Positions 40,225 through 49,123 are shown, counted from the stretch's first letter. The stretch: 64,000 nucleotides of DNA from Bifidobacterium pullorum subsp. gallinarum (GCF_000741215.1 NZ_JGYX01000005.1:62001-126000), one strand, 5' to 3'. Made by a program: numbers and translations. The notes: generated by a model from the sequence alone, not told the origin.

Positions 40225-43200
40225 CTATTTCGAAACGCGTCGAGTATTCGGCGCGGCATTCGCAAAATGAGCGCCGGCGTAGGCGCGCGGCGGATTCCGG
40301 CGTCGACGCTGCTGGTCGAGCCAGATGCCGCCAAGAACCAGGGTCGCGAGGCCGACGGCGACGATGAGCGTCGTTCCGATGCCTCCGGTGCCGGGGAGCA
40401 AGGGCATCCCAGTGAACTTATTGGTCACAGTAAAGACCTGCTCTTCGTGGTCGGCGGTCACCTGAGACGTCTCGTATCCAGCCACGTCGACCTCGTCAAC
40501 GTAGTAGGTGTAGTAGTGCCCCTCCTCCGTGGCAACAGGAAGGCTCTCTATTACCTCTCGCCACGTTGAGGACCACAGCGACTCAGCGTCCTCTTTCGTC
40601 ACCGTCACCGTTGGCTTGATGGGCTTGCCCTCAGAATCGACCTGGAGAGACTTCTCATCAACAAGGTAGCCGAGATCCTGGTCGTAATAGCGCGTGCGCA
40701 ACACACCATCGTCGCCGGTATAGGTCGCATACAAAACGAACTCAACCTCGCTGGGGCGCACGAGACCAAAGATGCCGTCGTCCCAGATCTTCTGCAGAGT
40801 CAGGTCAATCGAGGCCTCGCAAGGATCCTGACCATCCTCCGGCTCAGGAGTGAGTCCGCCGGTATTGTCGGTTACCTCGGCATCGGCCATAAGAACGGCC
40901 TTGGAAGCAGAGGCCATGACACCCAAGGCTTGCGCCTCGGCTCCCTCCTTGGCAGCGGTTGCGTTCTGCCAATCGGCGAGGTTGCTCCTATTGGCGTTGG
41001 GCACGTGTTTTGTCACGTCAAATCGGGCCCACGTGTTGTCCGACACCGCACTCCCTACCGTAAGGTCGGCGGTAATATTCTCGACGCTCGCGCCAACGAG
41101 GGCAGCATCGCGGTACACGTGATAGGTGTTGCCCGTCTCGACATCGGCGACGTCGTTGAACCACCAATTGGAGCTGTAGCTGGTAACGCCCGTGAACGTA
41201 CCAGTCTTGTCTGCAGCGCCCTTGACGACATCTGCGAGCACCATCTCGTTACCCTGCAGCTTGCCCTCGTCGTTATGGCCGACGAACCCGCCGGCATAGC
41301 CGCTGCCATCGTGGGAGGCCTCGCCATCCTGCGAGGCACCGCCGCCAAAGACGTCGTAGCCGTCGGCAATGCCGGTCACCGTTGACCCCGTAATCTCCGC
41401 ACGATTCGCCTTGATCAAGTTCACCGTTAGGTTGGAGATATCCTCTTTGCTGATATTTCCTTCTTTATCGCAGGTCAACTCAACTGAGGAGTCTCCGATT
41501 GTGATGGTGACAACATCTTCTCTGTTTGGCCCAGATTCCTTGCTCAGCGCGATGCGTATGGTAAGACCAAAAAGGGAAATCTTTGCGACGTTCCCCTCGG
41601 CAAGAACACCGACCTCGATGAACTTTTCACCACCGAGATTAATCTTTATCACATCGAGATTCTGCAGTTCATCAAGGCGCAGAGCCTCGACGATTGCATT
41701 CACCGCTACCAACAGACCCGCTACAAGAGGAGAGTTTGTCTCCAGCTTTACCAAATAGTCAAACGTTGTTTTACCTGCAAAACCGCCGGCAATCTCATCC
41801 GAGCCAACACGCTTCAGATTGATGGCAGAACAGCCCATCACATGGGCCAAATCGGCGAAACCAATAAATCCGCCAGAGATAGGCTGTACGTCGCTGGCGC
41901 TATCCTCTTCATCGCTCAGCGCGTCACGAGAGGATGAAACAGTATATCCAGCCGCAATGCCTGTCACCGTATCGTTTTTAACAATCGTGCTGAACAGGTT
42001 AATCACTTCGGCAGAAAGACCGAGAATGCTCGCGATGTCCGCCTCTTCAGCATCGAGCACGCCACTCTTGCCGGTATAGCCGATGAAGCCACCCGTATAG
42101 CTGGGGCCACTTACGGAATTGAGATTCGTAACGCTACTGTCCTGCACCGTACCGCTCATAACGCTGCCAGCGAAACCGCCAGCATTGCCACTCGAGCGCT
42201 TGTTATTCAACATGCTTCCGCTATCTGCGTTATGAGCACGGACAGTGACGCCATCCGAAACACCGATAACACCCGCGCCGTAGATGCAGGGTTGGAATAC
42301 CTGTAGTACACCAACGTTGTTGAGCCCAACCAAACCAAGAATGCTTACGTTGCTACCTTCGGTACTGCCTGAAGCAACATCAGCGACGCCACCGACATCC
42401 GCCAACCCGACGAAACCGCCTGCATAGTAGCCGCCATCAACACCGCGAAGGCGTTCAACATGATTTGCCGCCAGGCTATCTGCACCGTTGTCGAGCTTTC
42501 CGAGCACCGTCGCCTCGACAGCACCGGCATAGCCGCCCGCAGCGATGGGATAGGAGCCGTCACGATAAGACTCGACCGTATAGCCCCACGCTTCGTCGAA
42601 GCCCGTCACCGTGGTGCCGCGAACCACGGACATGGAGAGCTTGAGCACGCTGACCAAATCGGAAAGACCGGTCGATCCGACGAGCGCATCGAGCACTTGC
42701 TGAAGGAAACCATCGGATGCGTTATCCGTGTTCAGCTTGGCCGCCACGCCAGCCGTCAGCTTGCCGGCAAAGCCGCCGGCATATGCCGCCGCGCTCACGC
42801 GGCGCAGACCGGAGACGTTGCACCCGTGCGCCGCCTCAGCGTCAGATGCGCCCTCCGACGACGTGCTGCCATCTCCCCAAATCTGGGCACCGGCACCGTA
42901 GCCGATATACCCGCCGGCGTTGCCGGTGGCGTTCGTAGCATCGTCCGACTGGGAACCGGAGCCAGATGACTCTACCGTCATGCCGAGGCGGTAGCCCTCG
43001 ACTGAGGAATTCTTGATTACCGGCACGAAGATCTGGGCCGCGCTGAGAAGCTCGTTTAGATTGATTGCCAGAACGCCATTCAGGAGTCCAACCGACCCCA
43101 GCGTCGCCGCGGCACCCGCCTCGGCAGCACCGGCAAAGCCGCCCGCCGCACGCATAGCTCGCACGAGCTTGGTGTCGTACGCCTTGCCGTTGGTGATGGT

Positions 43201-46200
43201 TCCCGTGACCATGGAGCCCACGTATCCGCCAGCAGCACCGCCTCCGGCGGCAACGCTCTCGTACGTCTGACGACCGGCGACCACATGGGTGCCATACACG
43301 TATTCGGAGAGCTTCGCGGCGAGCTCATCATCGGTCGCATCGGGATCGACCTTCCCCGCAGCTCCGGCAAGGCTCGAGCCGTAGCCACCGTGGATGCCGA
43401 CGTAGTCGACCCAGGAGTTCCATTCCTCTGCGTTCAGCCCGCGCAACGGACCGTATACCGCGGTGTTCTCCGCCGTGGGATAGACAACCGACAGGGCACT
43501 CAGCAGATTGTCGGCGGTCACGAGGCCCCACAGCAGGTTGAGCCCGCCGGCGCTCGCCGTATCGCCAGACTCCATAAGACCGGTGAATCCGCCCGCGTAT
43601 TCCGCGCCGTACACGGAGCGGATGCGGACCGCAGCGGCCTCGCGCTTTACTCCGGTGTAGTTGCCGCCATCGTCGACTTCGTCTTTCCACGAGGACGAGC
43701 TGTTTCCCCAAATCTGGCCGCCGACGCTATGGCCCACGTAACCTCCGGCCATACCGCGTTGAACGGTGACTTTCGTGTCGGAGCCGTCGGCACCGCCCTC
43801 CTCGGTGGTCAGCGCCTGCGCTCGCACCGCACCGCCGCAGGGAACACAGGTGGTCTCGCTATTGCGGATGACCGGTACGAAGGACTGAACGAGCGTGGCC
43901 AAGTCCTTGGCACCAAGCAAGCCCGTCAAAATACCATCGTCGCCCTGCGACGCACTGCCGAGTACATCGGCAACCGAGCCGGGCTCGATTTCGCCTGCAT
44001 AGCCGCCTGCCGCAGTCTGCCCGATCACGTAGGAGAAGTTGTAGCAGTTCGCATCCTGGATCCGGCCGCCGGAGATCTTGCCGGCAAAACCGCCGGCATA
44101 TCCGGTTACTCCTGTGGCGGCCTCCCTACCGTTCGCGAGGACGGCAAAACCGCCTGCGGCTCCCCGCACATCGGAATGCTCGATGGTCGAGGCGACAACA
44201 TTCAGCGCGCTCGTAAGGTCGCTTAGCTCAACAAGCTTGAACACCTTGAGGCCGGAGCCGACACCGGCAGCGCTTCCGATGTTCAGATAGCCCATATAGC
44301 CGCCCGCGTAACGCGGCGCGGTCACCGCATAGGAGCTCTGAACGCCAAAAAACACCTGTGCCTCGTCCGCATCAGCCGTCTCGAGATCGGCGGGCTCCGT
44401 GACGGCCGTGTAGCGCAGGCAGTCGACATCGCATTCGGAAATCTGGGCGCCGCTCGCATAGCCGGCAAAGCCGCCTGCCGAGCCGGAGTACGCATCGGTA
44501 TCATCCAGTTCCGATGCAGAAACGACAAACCCCTTCGTCGCGTCCGCGGAACGAACTCCCGCCTGCTGCACCGTGGGTACGTAGGCGGAGACAACGTTCA
44601 GCAGCTGTGTGAGATTAACCTTCAGGCTATCGCCGAGCAGGCTCAGGCCGCCGCCGGCATCAGCCAGAGAACCCGATATCATGCGGCCGGCATAGCCGCC
44701 AGCATACGTGCGACCGATGACCGATGCGAGGTTGTACACCGCCCACGGAGCATCGGCGGCCGCCTGAACGAGCTCCTGCGAATCCTTGTCATCGAACACG
44801 TTGACCTTGCCGCTCTCGAAGTTGCCGGCAAAGCCGCCCGCGACGTCGGCGCTCACGCTGCCGCCCGCCTCGCAGAATGACACATCGGATACCTTGTACG
44901 TGGGCACCATGTAAGGCACCGCACCAAGCAAGTCGGTGATGCTCAGCAAACCATCGTGGCCCAAAATTTCCTCTAGGAGACCGGAGCCTTCGTCTGAATC
45001 CGACGCCGCGCTCGCAAGGCCACCCGTCGTGGAAAGACCGACAAATCCGCCGGCGGCGCCGTTAGACGTGGGGGCGGTCACGCTAGCAAGGTTCCTAACG
45101 TGGCAGTCGGTGGTGAGCATACTGCTCGCACGACCGTAGAATCCGCCCGCCGTTATCGTGTCCGTAGATGCGGAGCCCTCCCCCGTCGCCTGGACGGTAA
45201 AGCCCTCGCCGGCACCCTCGATCGACGAACCGTTGACGGTAAGACGGGAGCTCGTCGCAACGGACAACAGACCACTCAGCCTGACCAGCCTGAGCAGGTT
45301 GACGCCATCCGATCCCAGGACATCGCCCGCTGCTGCCTGACCGATAAAGCCTCCGACTTCGCCCACCGCTTTAACCGAACTCAAGCCGTGGACGCTGACG
45401 TTGTCGACCGTGCCGCCGGTAGCGCAGCCAATGGCACCGCCGACGCTATAGCCCTCAGCGGTGACCGTATATGCCCCGTTGGGTGCAATCGTCAAGTCAA
45501 TCCATGGGGCCTTGCCATCAACAAGCTCTTGCATGGCCGACGCGTCGTTCACGCGCGTGTCGGATACCTCGAAGGCGGTAAAGCCGCCGCCGGCAAGATT
45601 CTTCAGGCTGCCGATGCCCAATAAGCCGTTCAGCAGACCGCCAACGGAGGCGGTCTCCATCGCACCGGCGATGCCGCCCGCATAGGACCCACCCGACTGA
45701 ACCTGCGAGAGGCCAAGCACGAGATTTCCGCGCGTAGCGGGCGTCGTCCCCGCATATCGTTCGCCCGTCTGCCAGAACGCAAGCTTTTGGACCTGGTCTG
45801 CTGCAGAGCTGGCGATGGTGACGCCCTCGCCCTTACCGACCATACCGCCGGCATAGTCGCTCGTGGAGGCAACGGTAACGCTGCCGCCGATAACGGATCC
45901 ACCCAAAATGGTCGACGGGTCAAAACCCATCAGCGCAAGCAGTTGTCCGGAGTTGTCCTGCCCAACCAGCCCCGTCACGATGCCGGCAAGGCTTTCCAGC
46001 AGGTTCTTATCGCCCTCATCGGCACCGAGGTTGGTGATCCATCCCATGGTGGCCTCTCCGACAAGACCGCCGGCGTACAGCGGAGCTTTTACATTCAGCG
46101 ATGTCTTTGCCTGAACCGAGCTGTTCACCAGATGGCTCGCCTCCGTGGCTCCCGTAAATCCGCCAGCATGATTATCCTTTGCGGCAACCGAAAGCGTCGC

Positions 46201-48447
46201 CACATGAACGGTCGATTCATATGCCAGGCTTTGCGGCCTTGTTAGATCGACAAGCTGGACGCCAAGGTTTTCCAGCAGGCCCTGGACCTCTCCGTCGCGC
46301 ATCAGGCCCACAAAACCGCCGGCATATTCCTTTGCATTGATCTGCAACGCGCCCTCGGATTCCACACGCGAGCTCTCGATGATCGCGCCGATTTGAACAC
46401 CGGCAAAGCCGCCCGCAAAGCTCGTCTCCGCCGAACCGATGACGGGAGTCTCCCCTTCCGCAACGGCAACGAACGTGTCGACATCGCAGTCCGAGATGAC
46501 GGGACGGTAATATCCGATGGGAATCAAGCGTTTCAGATCGAGGATATTGTTACCGAGCAGCAAGGTGATGAGGTCACCCAAACCCAAACCGGGAATAGCA
46601 TTGAGAATCTGGGTGAGGGTATTAATCAGTATTGTGGAAATGCCGCCAAGAATCGAATACTGCGGCTGGCCCTCGATGTAGCCCACAAATCCACCGGTCA
46701 TGGAATTGGCGTTCGAGACGAGCACGTCCACGGCCGTGCAGTGCTCCACCTCGACGTCACCGACGATCCTGCCAGCAAACGCACCCGTCGCGAATACCGA
46801 CGGATCGCTGTTGTGCAGGTTGAACAAGTCGTGGAGGGCGTCCCCCAAACTCAAATCTCCAAATCCCGGCAGCAATATGCCAAATATCCCGCCGACTATG
46901 CCACCGACTAGGCCAAGGAGATCTCCCAAAATATCGGCAACAATCGATACGAGGGTATCGGTGTCGACGGTCTCGGTTGTACTAGTTGTAACGCGTACCC
47001 CATCGAGGATGATTCCGTTGACTCGGACTTTCCCTTGGCTCTTACCGAGGGAATTCTTCGAGATTTCCGCCTCGCTGTACAGCGAGGCAAAGAAACCCAC
47101 GCCCGATTGCTTGTCGGTTGAAATCGCGTCGTTCTGATTGATTTTCACGTTGGAAATCTTGGGACGGCTGTCGGCACCATCCGTTATGGAAATGTCAGAG
47201 ATGCCTGAGTTCGTGCCTTCGGTCTCAAAACAGCCCCAGAGGCTGCCTGCAGTAGCTGCCGTTGCACTCTTCGAGCCGAACATGGTCCCCGTGAACATGA
47301 GCGGCGTCCAGTCGTACGTCAGCTCGATGTCACGGAAGATGATGTAATTGGCATCTGAGGAATACGTCAACCCAGAGTTGGGGGACACACCCGTATCGGG
47401 TCCACCTTCGGCACCTGAAGAGCCTGTATACCCAACGCCCAAAACATGTTGATGAAAATTACCTTCATTTCGCAGATCCTCATTTGGACCAAGATCTGCA
47501 TCGCCTCCATATTCAAGGGTCCACTCTGCAAAAGCATTAGCTTGATACCAGATCTTATCGACCACATGCTTATTCGACCCGATCGCACGCAGCTGCTGCT
47601 CGTTGCCGATCAGGATGTAATCCGTGCCGTTGATGTTCTTGACCGTCTGACCCACGTAGTCGCGGCCATCGAGCTCGTCTGCCAGCAGCACCTTGCCGGT
47701 CGTTCCGTCCTCGCCGTCAGAAAGAACCTCAGCGCCCGCGATGGTGGCAGCGTCCTGCGCGGCAGTGGACTCGCCGGCATCGGAAGACCCCGACTCCCCC
47801 GTCGTCGCGGGGTCGGTCGCGGAATCGTCGTTCTTCTCGGCCTCGTCGTTTTTCTCGACCTGCTCGTCCTTCTCGACCTGCTCGTCCTTCTCGGCCTCGA
47901 CGTTCTTCTCGGCATCGGGCTCTTCCTGGGCCTCGGGCTCGTTACCTTCACCCTCGCCCGTCTGAAGCTCGACGTTGTTGTTCTCGCCCTCGTCCTCGAG
48001 GCCCTCATCCCAGCCGTCAACGTACACGTACGTGTGCTCGGGGCTGTAGGTGAGCGGCTCGTCGGAGCCCTCGTCGTAGATGGGCTGACCGGTGCCAAAG
48101 GTCTTCGCATCGCCGTCGCCGGTGAGAACGGGCTGGTCGGCCGCGTCCTCCTGGCGCGCGACGGCGGTCTGGATGGCGTTATAGATATAGATGGTGTCGG
48201 ACGCGCTCTCGTAGAGCGGACGACCGTCCGCCGTGTAGGTGACGCCGTCATCCGCGTACGGGGATGACGATTCCACGCCGGGGACGGGTGAGGGGGCGTC
48301 CGGGACGACCGGCGCCGCGGACGCGATGGTCGGTGTGAGCATCGCCGTCGCGACGATCACGGCGATGGCCGTCCTCAGCGGACGCCGCATCCCCTTCCCG
48401 TGACGGGAACCCCCCTTGATGTCGCGAATCCGGATCCTGTGCGCCAT
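40225..48447 (-). CDS. Giant LPXTG surface adhesin, probable pilus tip protein
   Basis: About 2740 residues. A long signal peptide (RRPLRTAIAVIVATAMLTPT, cleavage near IASA) is followed by an acidic Glu/Lys-rich linker with EKDEQVEKDEQVEKN repeats. A very long central region has roughly thirty [YFA]AGG[FY]xG motifs of GLUG type, arranged in larger modules that also carry an LLxVVxxxVPxI helix-like segment. The end is a Cna-B domain (LTLQKIWDD to YTYYVDEVDVAGYE), LPGTG, a hydrophobic helix and RRRR. The start is uncertain: ATG at 48447 is given, with in-frame alternatives at 48501 and 48390 (GGGAAGGGG precedes the last). A G10 run at 48519-48528 lies just upstream. Ligand unknown. Confidence 0.87.
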   Translation of the reverse strand: MAHRIRIRDIKGGSRHGKGMRRPLRTAIAVIVATAMLTPTIASAAPVVPDAPSPVPGVESSSPYADDGVTYTADGRPLYESASDTIYIYNAIQTAVARQEDAADQPVLTGDGDAKTFGTGQPIYDEGSDEPLTYSPEHTYVYVDGWDEGLEDEGENNNVELQTGEGEGNEPEAQEEPDAEKNVEAEKDEQVEKDEQVEKNDEAEKNDDSATDPATTGESGSSDAGESTAAQDAATIAGAEVLSDGEDGTTGKVLLADELDGRDYVGQTVKNINGTDYILIGNEQQLRAIGSNKHVVDKIWYQANAFAEWTLEYGGDADLGPNEDLRNEGNFHQHVLGVGYTGSSGAEGGPDTGVSPNSGLTYSSDANYIIFRDIELTYDWTPLMFTGTMFGSKSATAATAGSLWGCFETEGTNSGISDISITDGADSRPKISNVKINQNDAISTDKQSGVGFFASLYSEAEISKNSLGKSQGKVRVNGIILDGVRVTTSTTETVDTDTLVSIVADILGDLLGLVGGIVGGIFGILLPGFGDLSLGDALHDLFNLHNSDPSVFATGAFAGRIVGDVEVEHCTAVDVLVSNANSMTGGFVGYIEGQPQYSILGGISTILINTLTQILNAIPGLGLGDLITLLLGNNILDLKRLIPIGYYRPVISDCDVDTFVAVAEGETPVIGSAETSFAGGFAGVQIGAIIESSRVESEGALQINAKEYAGGFVGLMRDGEVQGLLENLGVQLVDLTRPQSLAYESTVHVATLSVAAKDNHAGGFTGATEASHLVNSSVQAKTSLNVKAPLYAGGLVGEATMGWITNLGADEGDKNLLESLAGIVTGLVGQDNSGQLLALMGFDPSTILGGSVIGGSVTVASTSDYAGGMVGKGEGVTIASSAADQVQKLAFWQTGERYAGTTPATRGNLVLGLSQVQSGGSYAGGIAGAMETASVGGLLNGLLGIGSLKNLAGGGFTAFEVSDTRVNDASAMQELVDGKAPWIDLTIAPNGAYTVTAEGYSVGGAIGCATGGTVDNVSVHGLSSVKAVGEVGGFIGQAAAGDVLGSDGVNLLRLVRLSGLLSVATSSRLTVNGSSIEGAGEGFTVQATGEGSASTDTITAGGFYGRASSMLTTDCHVRNLASVTAPTSNGAAGGFVGLSTTGGLASAASDSDEGSGLLEEILGHDGLLSITDLLGAVPYMVPTYKVSDVSFCEAGGSVSADVAGGFAGNFESGKVNVFDDKDSQELVQAAADAPWAVYNLASVIGRTYAGGYAGRMISGSLADAGGGLSLLGDSLKVNLTQLLNVVSAYVPTVQQAGVRSADATKGFVVSASELDDTDAYSGSAGGFAGYASGAQISECDVDCLRYTAVTEPADLETADADEAQVFFGVQSSYAVTAPRYAGGYMGYLNIGSAAGVGSGLKVFKLVELSDLTSALNVVASTIEHSDVRGAAGGFAVLANGREAATGVTGYAGGFAGKISGGRIQDANCYNFSYVIGQTAAGGYAGEIEPGSVADVLGSASQGDDGILTGLLGAKDLATLVQSFVPVIRNSETTCVPCGGAVRAQALTTEEGGADGSDTKVTVQRGMAGGYVGHSVGGQIWGNSSSSWKDEVDDGGNYTGVKREAAAVRIRSVYGAEYAGGFTGLMESGDTASAGGLNLLWGLVTADNLLSALSVVYPTAENTAVYGPLRGLNAEEWNSWVDYVGIHGGYGSSLAGAAGKVDPDATDDELAAKLSEYVYGTHVVAGRQTYESVAAGGGAAGGYVGSMVTGTITNGKAYDTKLVRAMRAAGGFAGAAEAGAAATLGSVGLLNGVLAINLNELLSAAQIFVPVIKNSSVEGYRLGMTVESSGSGSQSDDATNATGNAGGYIGYGAGAQIWGDGSTSSEGASDAEAAHGCNVSGLRRVSAAAYAGGFAGKLTAGVAAKLNTDNASDGFLQQVLDALVGSTGLSDLVSVLKLSMSVVRGTTVTGFDEAWGYTVESYRDGSYPIAAGGYAGAVEATVLGKLDNGADSLAANHVERLRGVDGGYYAGGFVGLADVGGVADVASGSTEGSNVSILGLVGLNNVGVLQVFQPCIYGAGVIGVSDGVTVRAHNADSGSMLNNKRSSGNAGGFAGSVMSGTVQDSSVTNLNSVSGPSYTGGFIGYTGKSGVLDAEEADIASILGLSAEVINLFSTIVKNDTVTGIAAGYTVSSSRDALSDEEDSASDVQPISGGFIGFADLAHVMGCSAINLKRVGSDEIAGGFAGKTTFDYLVKLETNSPLVAGLLVAVNAIVEALRLDELQNLDVIKINLGGEKFIEVGVLAEGNVAKISLFGLTIRIALSKESGPNREDVVTITIGDSSVELTCDKEGNISKEDISNLTVNLIKANRAEITGSTVTGIADGYDVFGGGASQDGEASHDGSGYAGGFVGHNDEGKLQGNEMVLADVVKGAADKTGTFTGVTSYSSNWWFNDVADVETGNTYHVYRDAALVGASVENITADLTVGSAVSDNTWARFDVTKHVPNANRSNLADWQNATAAKEGAEAQALGVMASASKAVLMADAEVTDNTGGLTPEPEDGQDPCEASIDLTLQKIWDDGIFGLVRPSEVEFVLYATYTGDDGVLRTRYYDQDLGYLVDEKSLQVDSEGKPIKPTVTVTKEDAESLWSSTWREVIESLPVATEEGHYYTYYVDEVDVAGYETSQVTADHEEQVFTVTNKFTGMPLLPGTGGIGTTLIVAVGLATLVLGGIWLDQQRRRRNPPRAYAGAHFANAAPNTRRVSK

Positions 48448-48518
48448 GCAATCGCCCCGTCTCCCTATAGGGACGCCGTTTTCGACGCCCCCCTTACTCA
48501 TACTCTGCCAATAATCTA

Positions 48519-48528
48519 CCCCCCCCCC
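48519..48528 (-). repeat. G10 homopolymer upstream of the giant adhesin
   Basis: Ten consecutive G on the minus strand, directly followed by TAGATT. With 11 (or 8) G an ATG just before the run would be in frame with the adhesin (28 codons before the ATG at 48447); with 10 it meets TAG at once. The run would also lie in the spacer of any promoter using TAGATT as its -10 box. Confidence 0.85.
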
Positions 48529-48653
48529 ATACCGCAGCGGGTCCGGCCGCCAGCGTCGGGTGCATGCGAACCCCTTGTGGGGGAAGGGGACACGCCGTAC
48601 GGGCGGGAGGTCGTCCCCGCGTCTATGCGTCGCCGTCGGATCCGCACGGACGG

Positions 48654-48752
48654 GACGTCCAGTGTGACCTTCGCGCTGGAGTGGCCGAGGACGGTCTGCA
48701 GCGTCTTCGTCATCCAAGCCTCCGAAAGCCCGTACCCCATTACGTACCCCAT
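48654..48752 (-). pseudogene. Tyrosine recombinase (phage-type integrase) C-terminal remnant
   Basis: An open frame contains TLQTVLGHSSAKVTLDV, the conserved LGHSS box of tyrosine recombinases including the second catalytic His. The nucleophile Tyr that should follow TLDV is replaced (VPSVR), and everything upstream of about 30 codons is missing. It is a decayed fragment lying beside the tRNA attachment site, where island integrases usually are. Confidence 0.72.
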
Positions 48753-48853
48753 TAGCTATGCGGGAAAACGCTTGCATACGCATCGTCGCGCGGGTTCGTG
48801 GATACGCGGAAAACGCTCGGAAACGCTGAAATACCGCCGTTTTCGCGGAAACA
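48731..48853. repeat. Iterated short repeats beside the tRNA attachment site
   Basis: CGTACCCCATTA occurs twice in tandem (48731-48754). CGGGAAAACGCT (48761), CGGAAAACGCT (48807) and CGGAAACGCT (48818) follow, with a further CGGAAAC at 48846. This is the spacing and place of integrase arm-type sites, but binding is not shown. The remainder of 48448-48886 has no intact gene. Confidence 0.55.
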
Positions 48854-48883
48854 AAAAGGGTTCCGGGATTATCCCGGAACCCT
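48853..48883 (-). terminator. Terminator of tRNA-Ser(GCT)
   Basis: AGGGTTCCGGGA pairs perfectly with TCCCGGAACCCT around TAA, then TTTTTG on the minus strand. Confidence 0.9.
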
Positions 48884-48902
48884 CGATGGCGGAGTCAGAG
48901 GG
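48858..48902. repeat. Right attachment-site candidate
   Basis: The 45-bp partner of 36489-36533. It covers the terminator and the last 15 or so bases of tRNA-Ser(GCT). Confidence 0.75.
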
Positions 48903-48977
48903 ATTCGAACCCTCGAGCCGCAATCAGCGACTAACACCTTAGCAGGGTGCCCCTATCGGCCACTCAGGCATGACTCC
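48887..48977 (-). tRNA. tRNA-Ser (GCT), CCA encoded
   Basis: GGAGTCA pairs with TGACTCC, then GCCA. The anticodon loop CTGCTAA gives GCT. A long variable arm and TTCGAAT T loop are present. It is complete, so it survived the integration. Confidence 0.95.
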
Positions 48978-49080
48978 AATCTTGAATTATGCCGCTCCAA
49001 TGGAGCAACAGCAGTCTACTATACCACCCCGGACGGACTCGACGCACTATATGTCGCAATGTCGCCTCCACGCAACAAAC

Positions 49081-49094
49081 GGTAGATATCTACC
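49081..49094. promoter_or_regulatory. Perfect 14-bp palindrome upstream of dinB
   Basis: GGTAGATATCTACC. It could be a repressor site. It does not match the LexA boxes that I know. A related ATATCTAC doublet occurs at 33247-33264. Confidence 0.35.
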
Positions 49095-49123
49095 GCCTTT
49101 CCCCAACCCCTCTAGGATGGAGG

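Larger units (their letters stand above)
36489..48902. mobile_element. Pilus-bearing genomic island integrated at tRNA-Ser(GCT)
   Basis: 12.4 kb bounded by direct 45-bp repeats, the right one being the 3' end of the intact tRNA-Ser(GCT) gene. Just inside the tRNA edge lie a tyrosine-recombinase remnant (48654-48752) and short iterated repeats (48731-48853). The cargo is four minus-strand genes for a sortase-assembled pilus. Base composition of the adhesin and backbone pilin genes is clearly lower in GC than the surrounding chromosome. There are no conjugation or replication genes, so the element is probably no longer mobile by itself. Confidence 0.72.

Noticed and set aside
40225-48447. Two adjacent genes, or a frameshifted adhesin.
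   Set aside because: One frame runs without a stop from the signal peptide to LPGTG, and the repeat motif is continuous over it.
48448-48783. An N-terminal extension of the adhesin of 112 codons to an upstream start.
   Set aside because: It runs across the integrase remnant and the tandem 12-mers in another frame and has no signal-peptide character. It is only open by chance at the present G-tract length.
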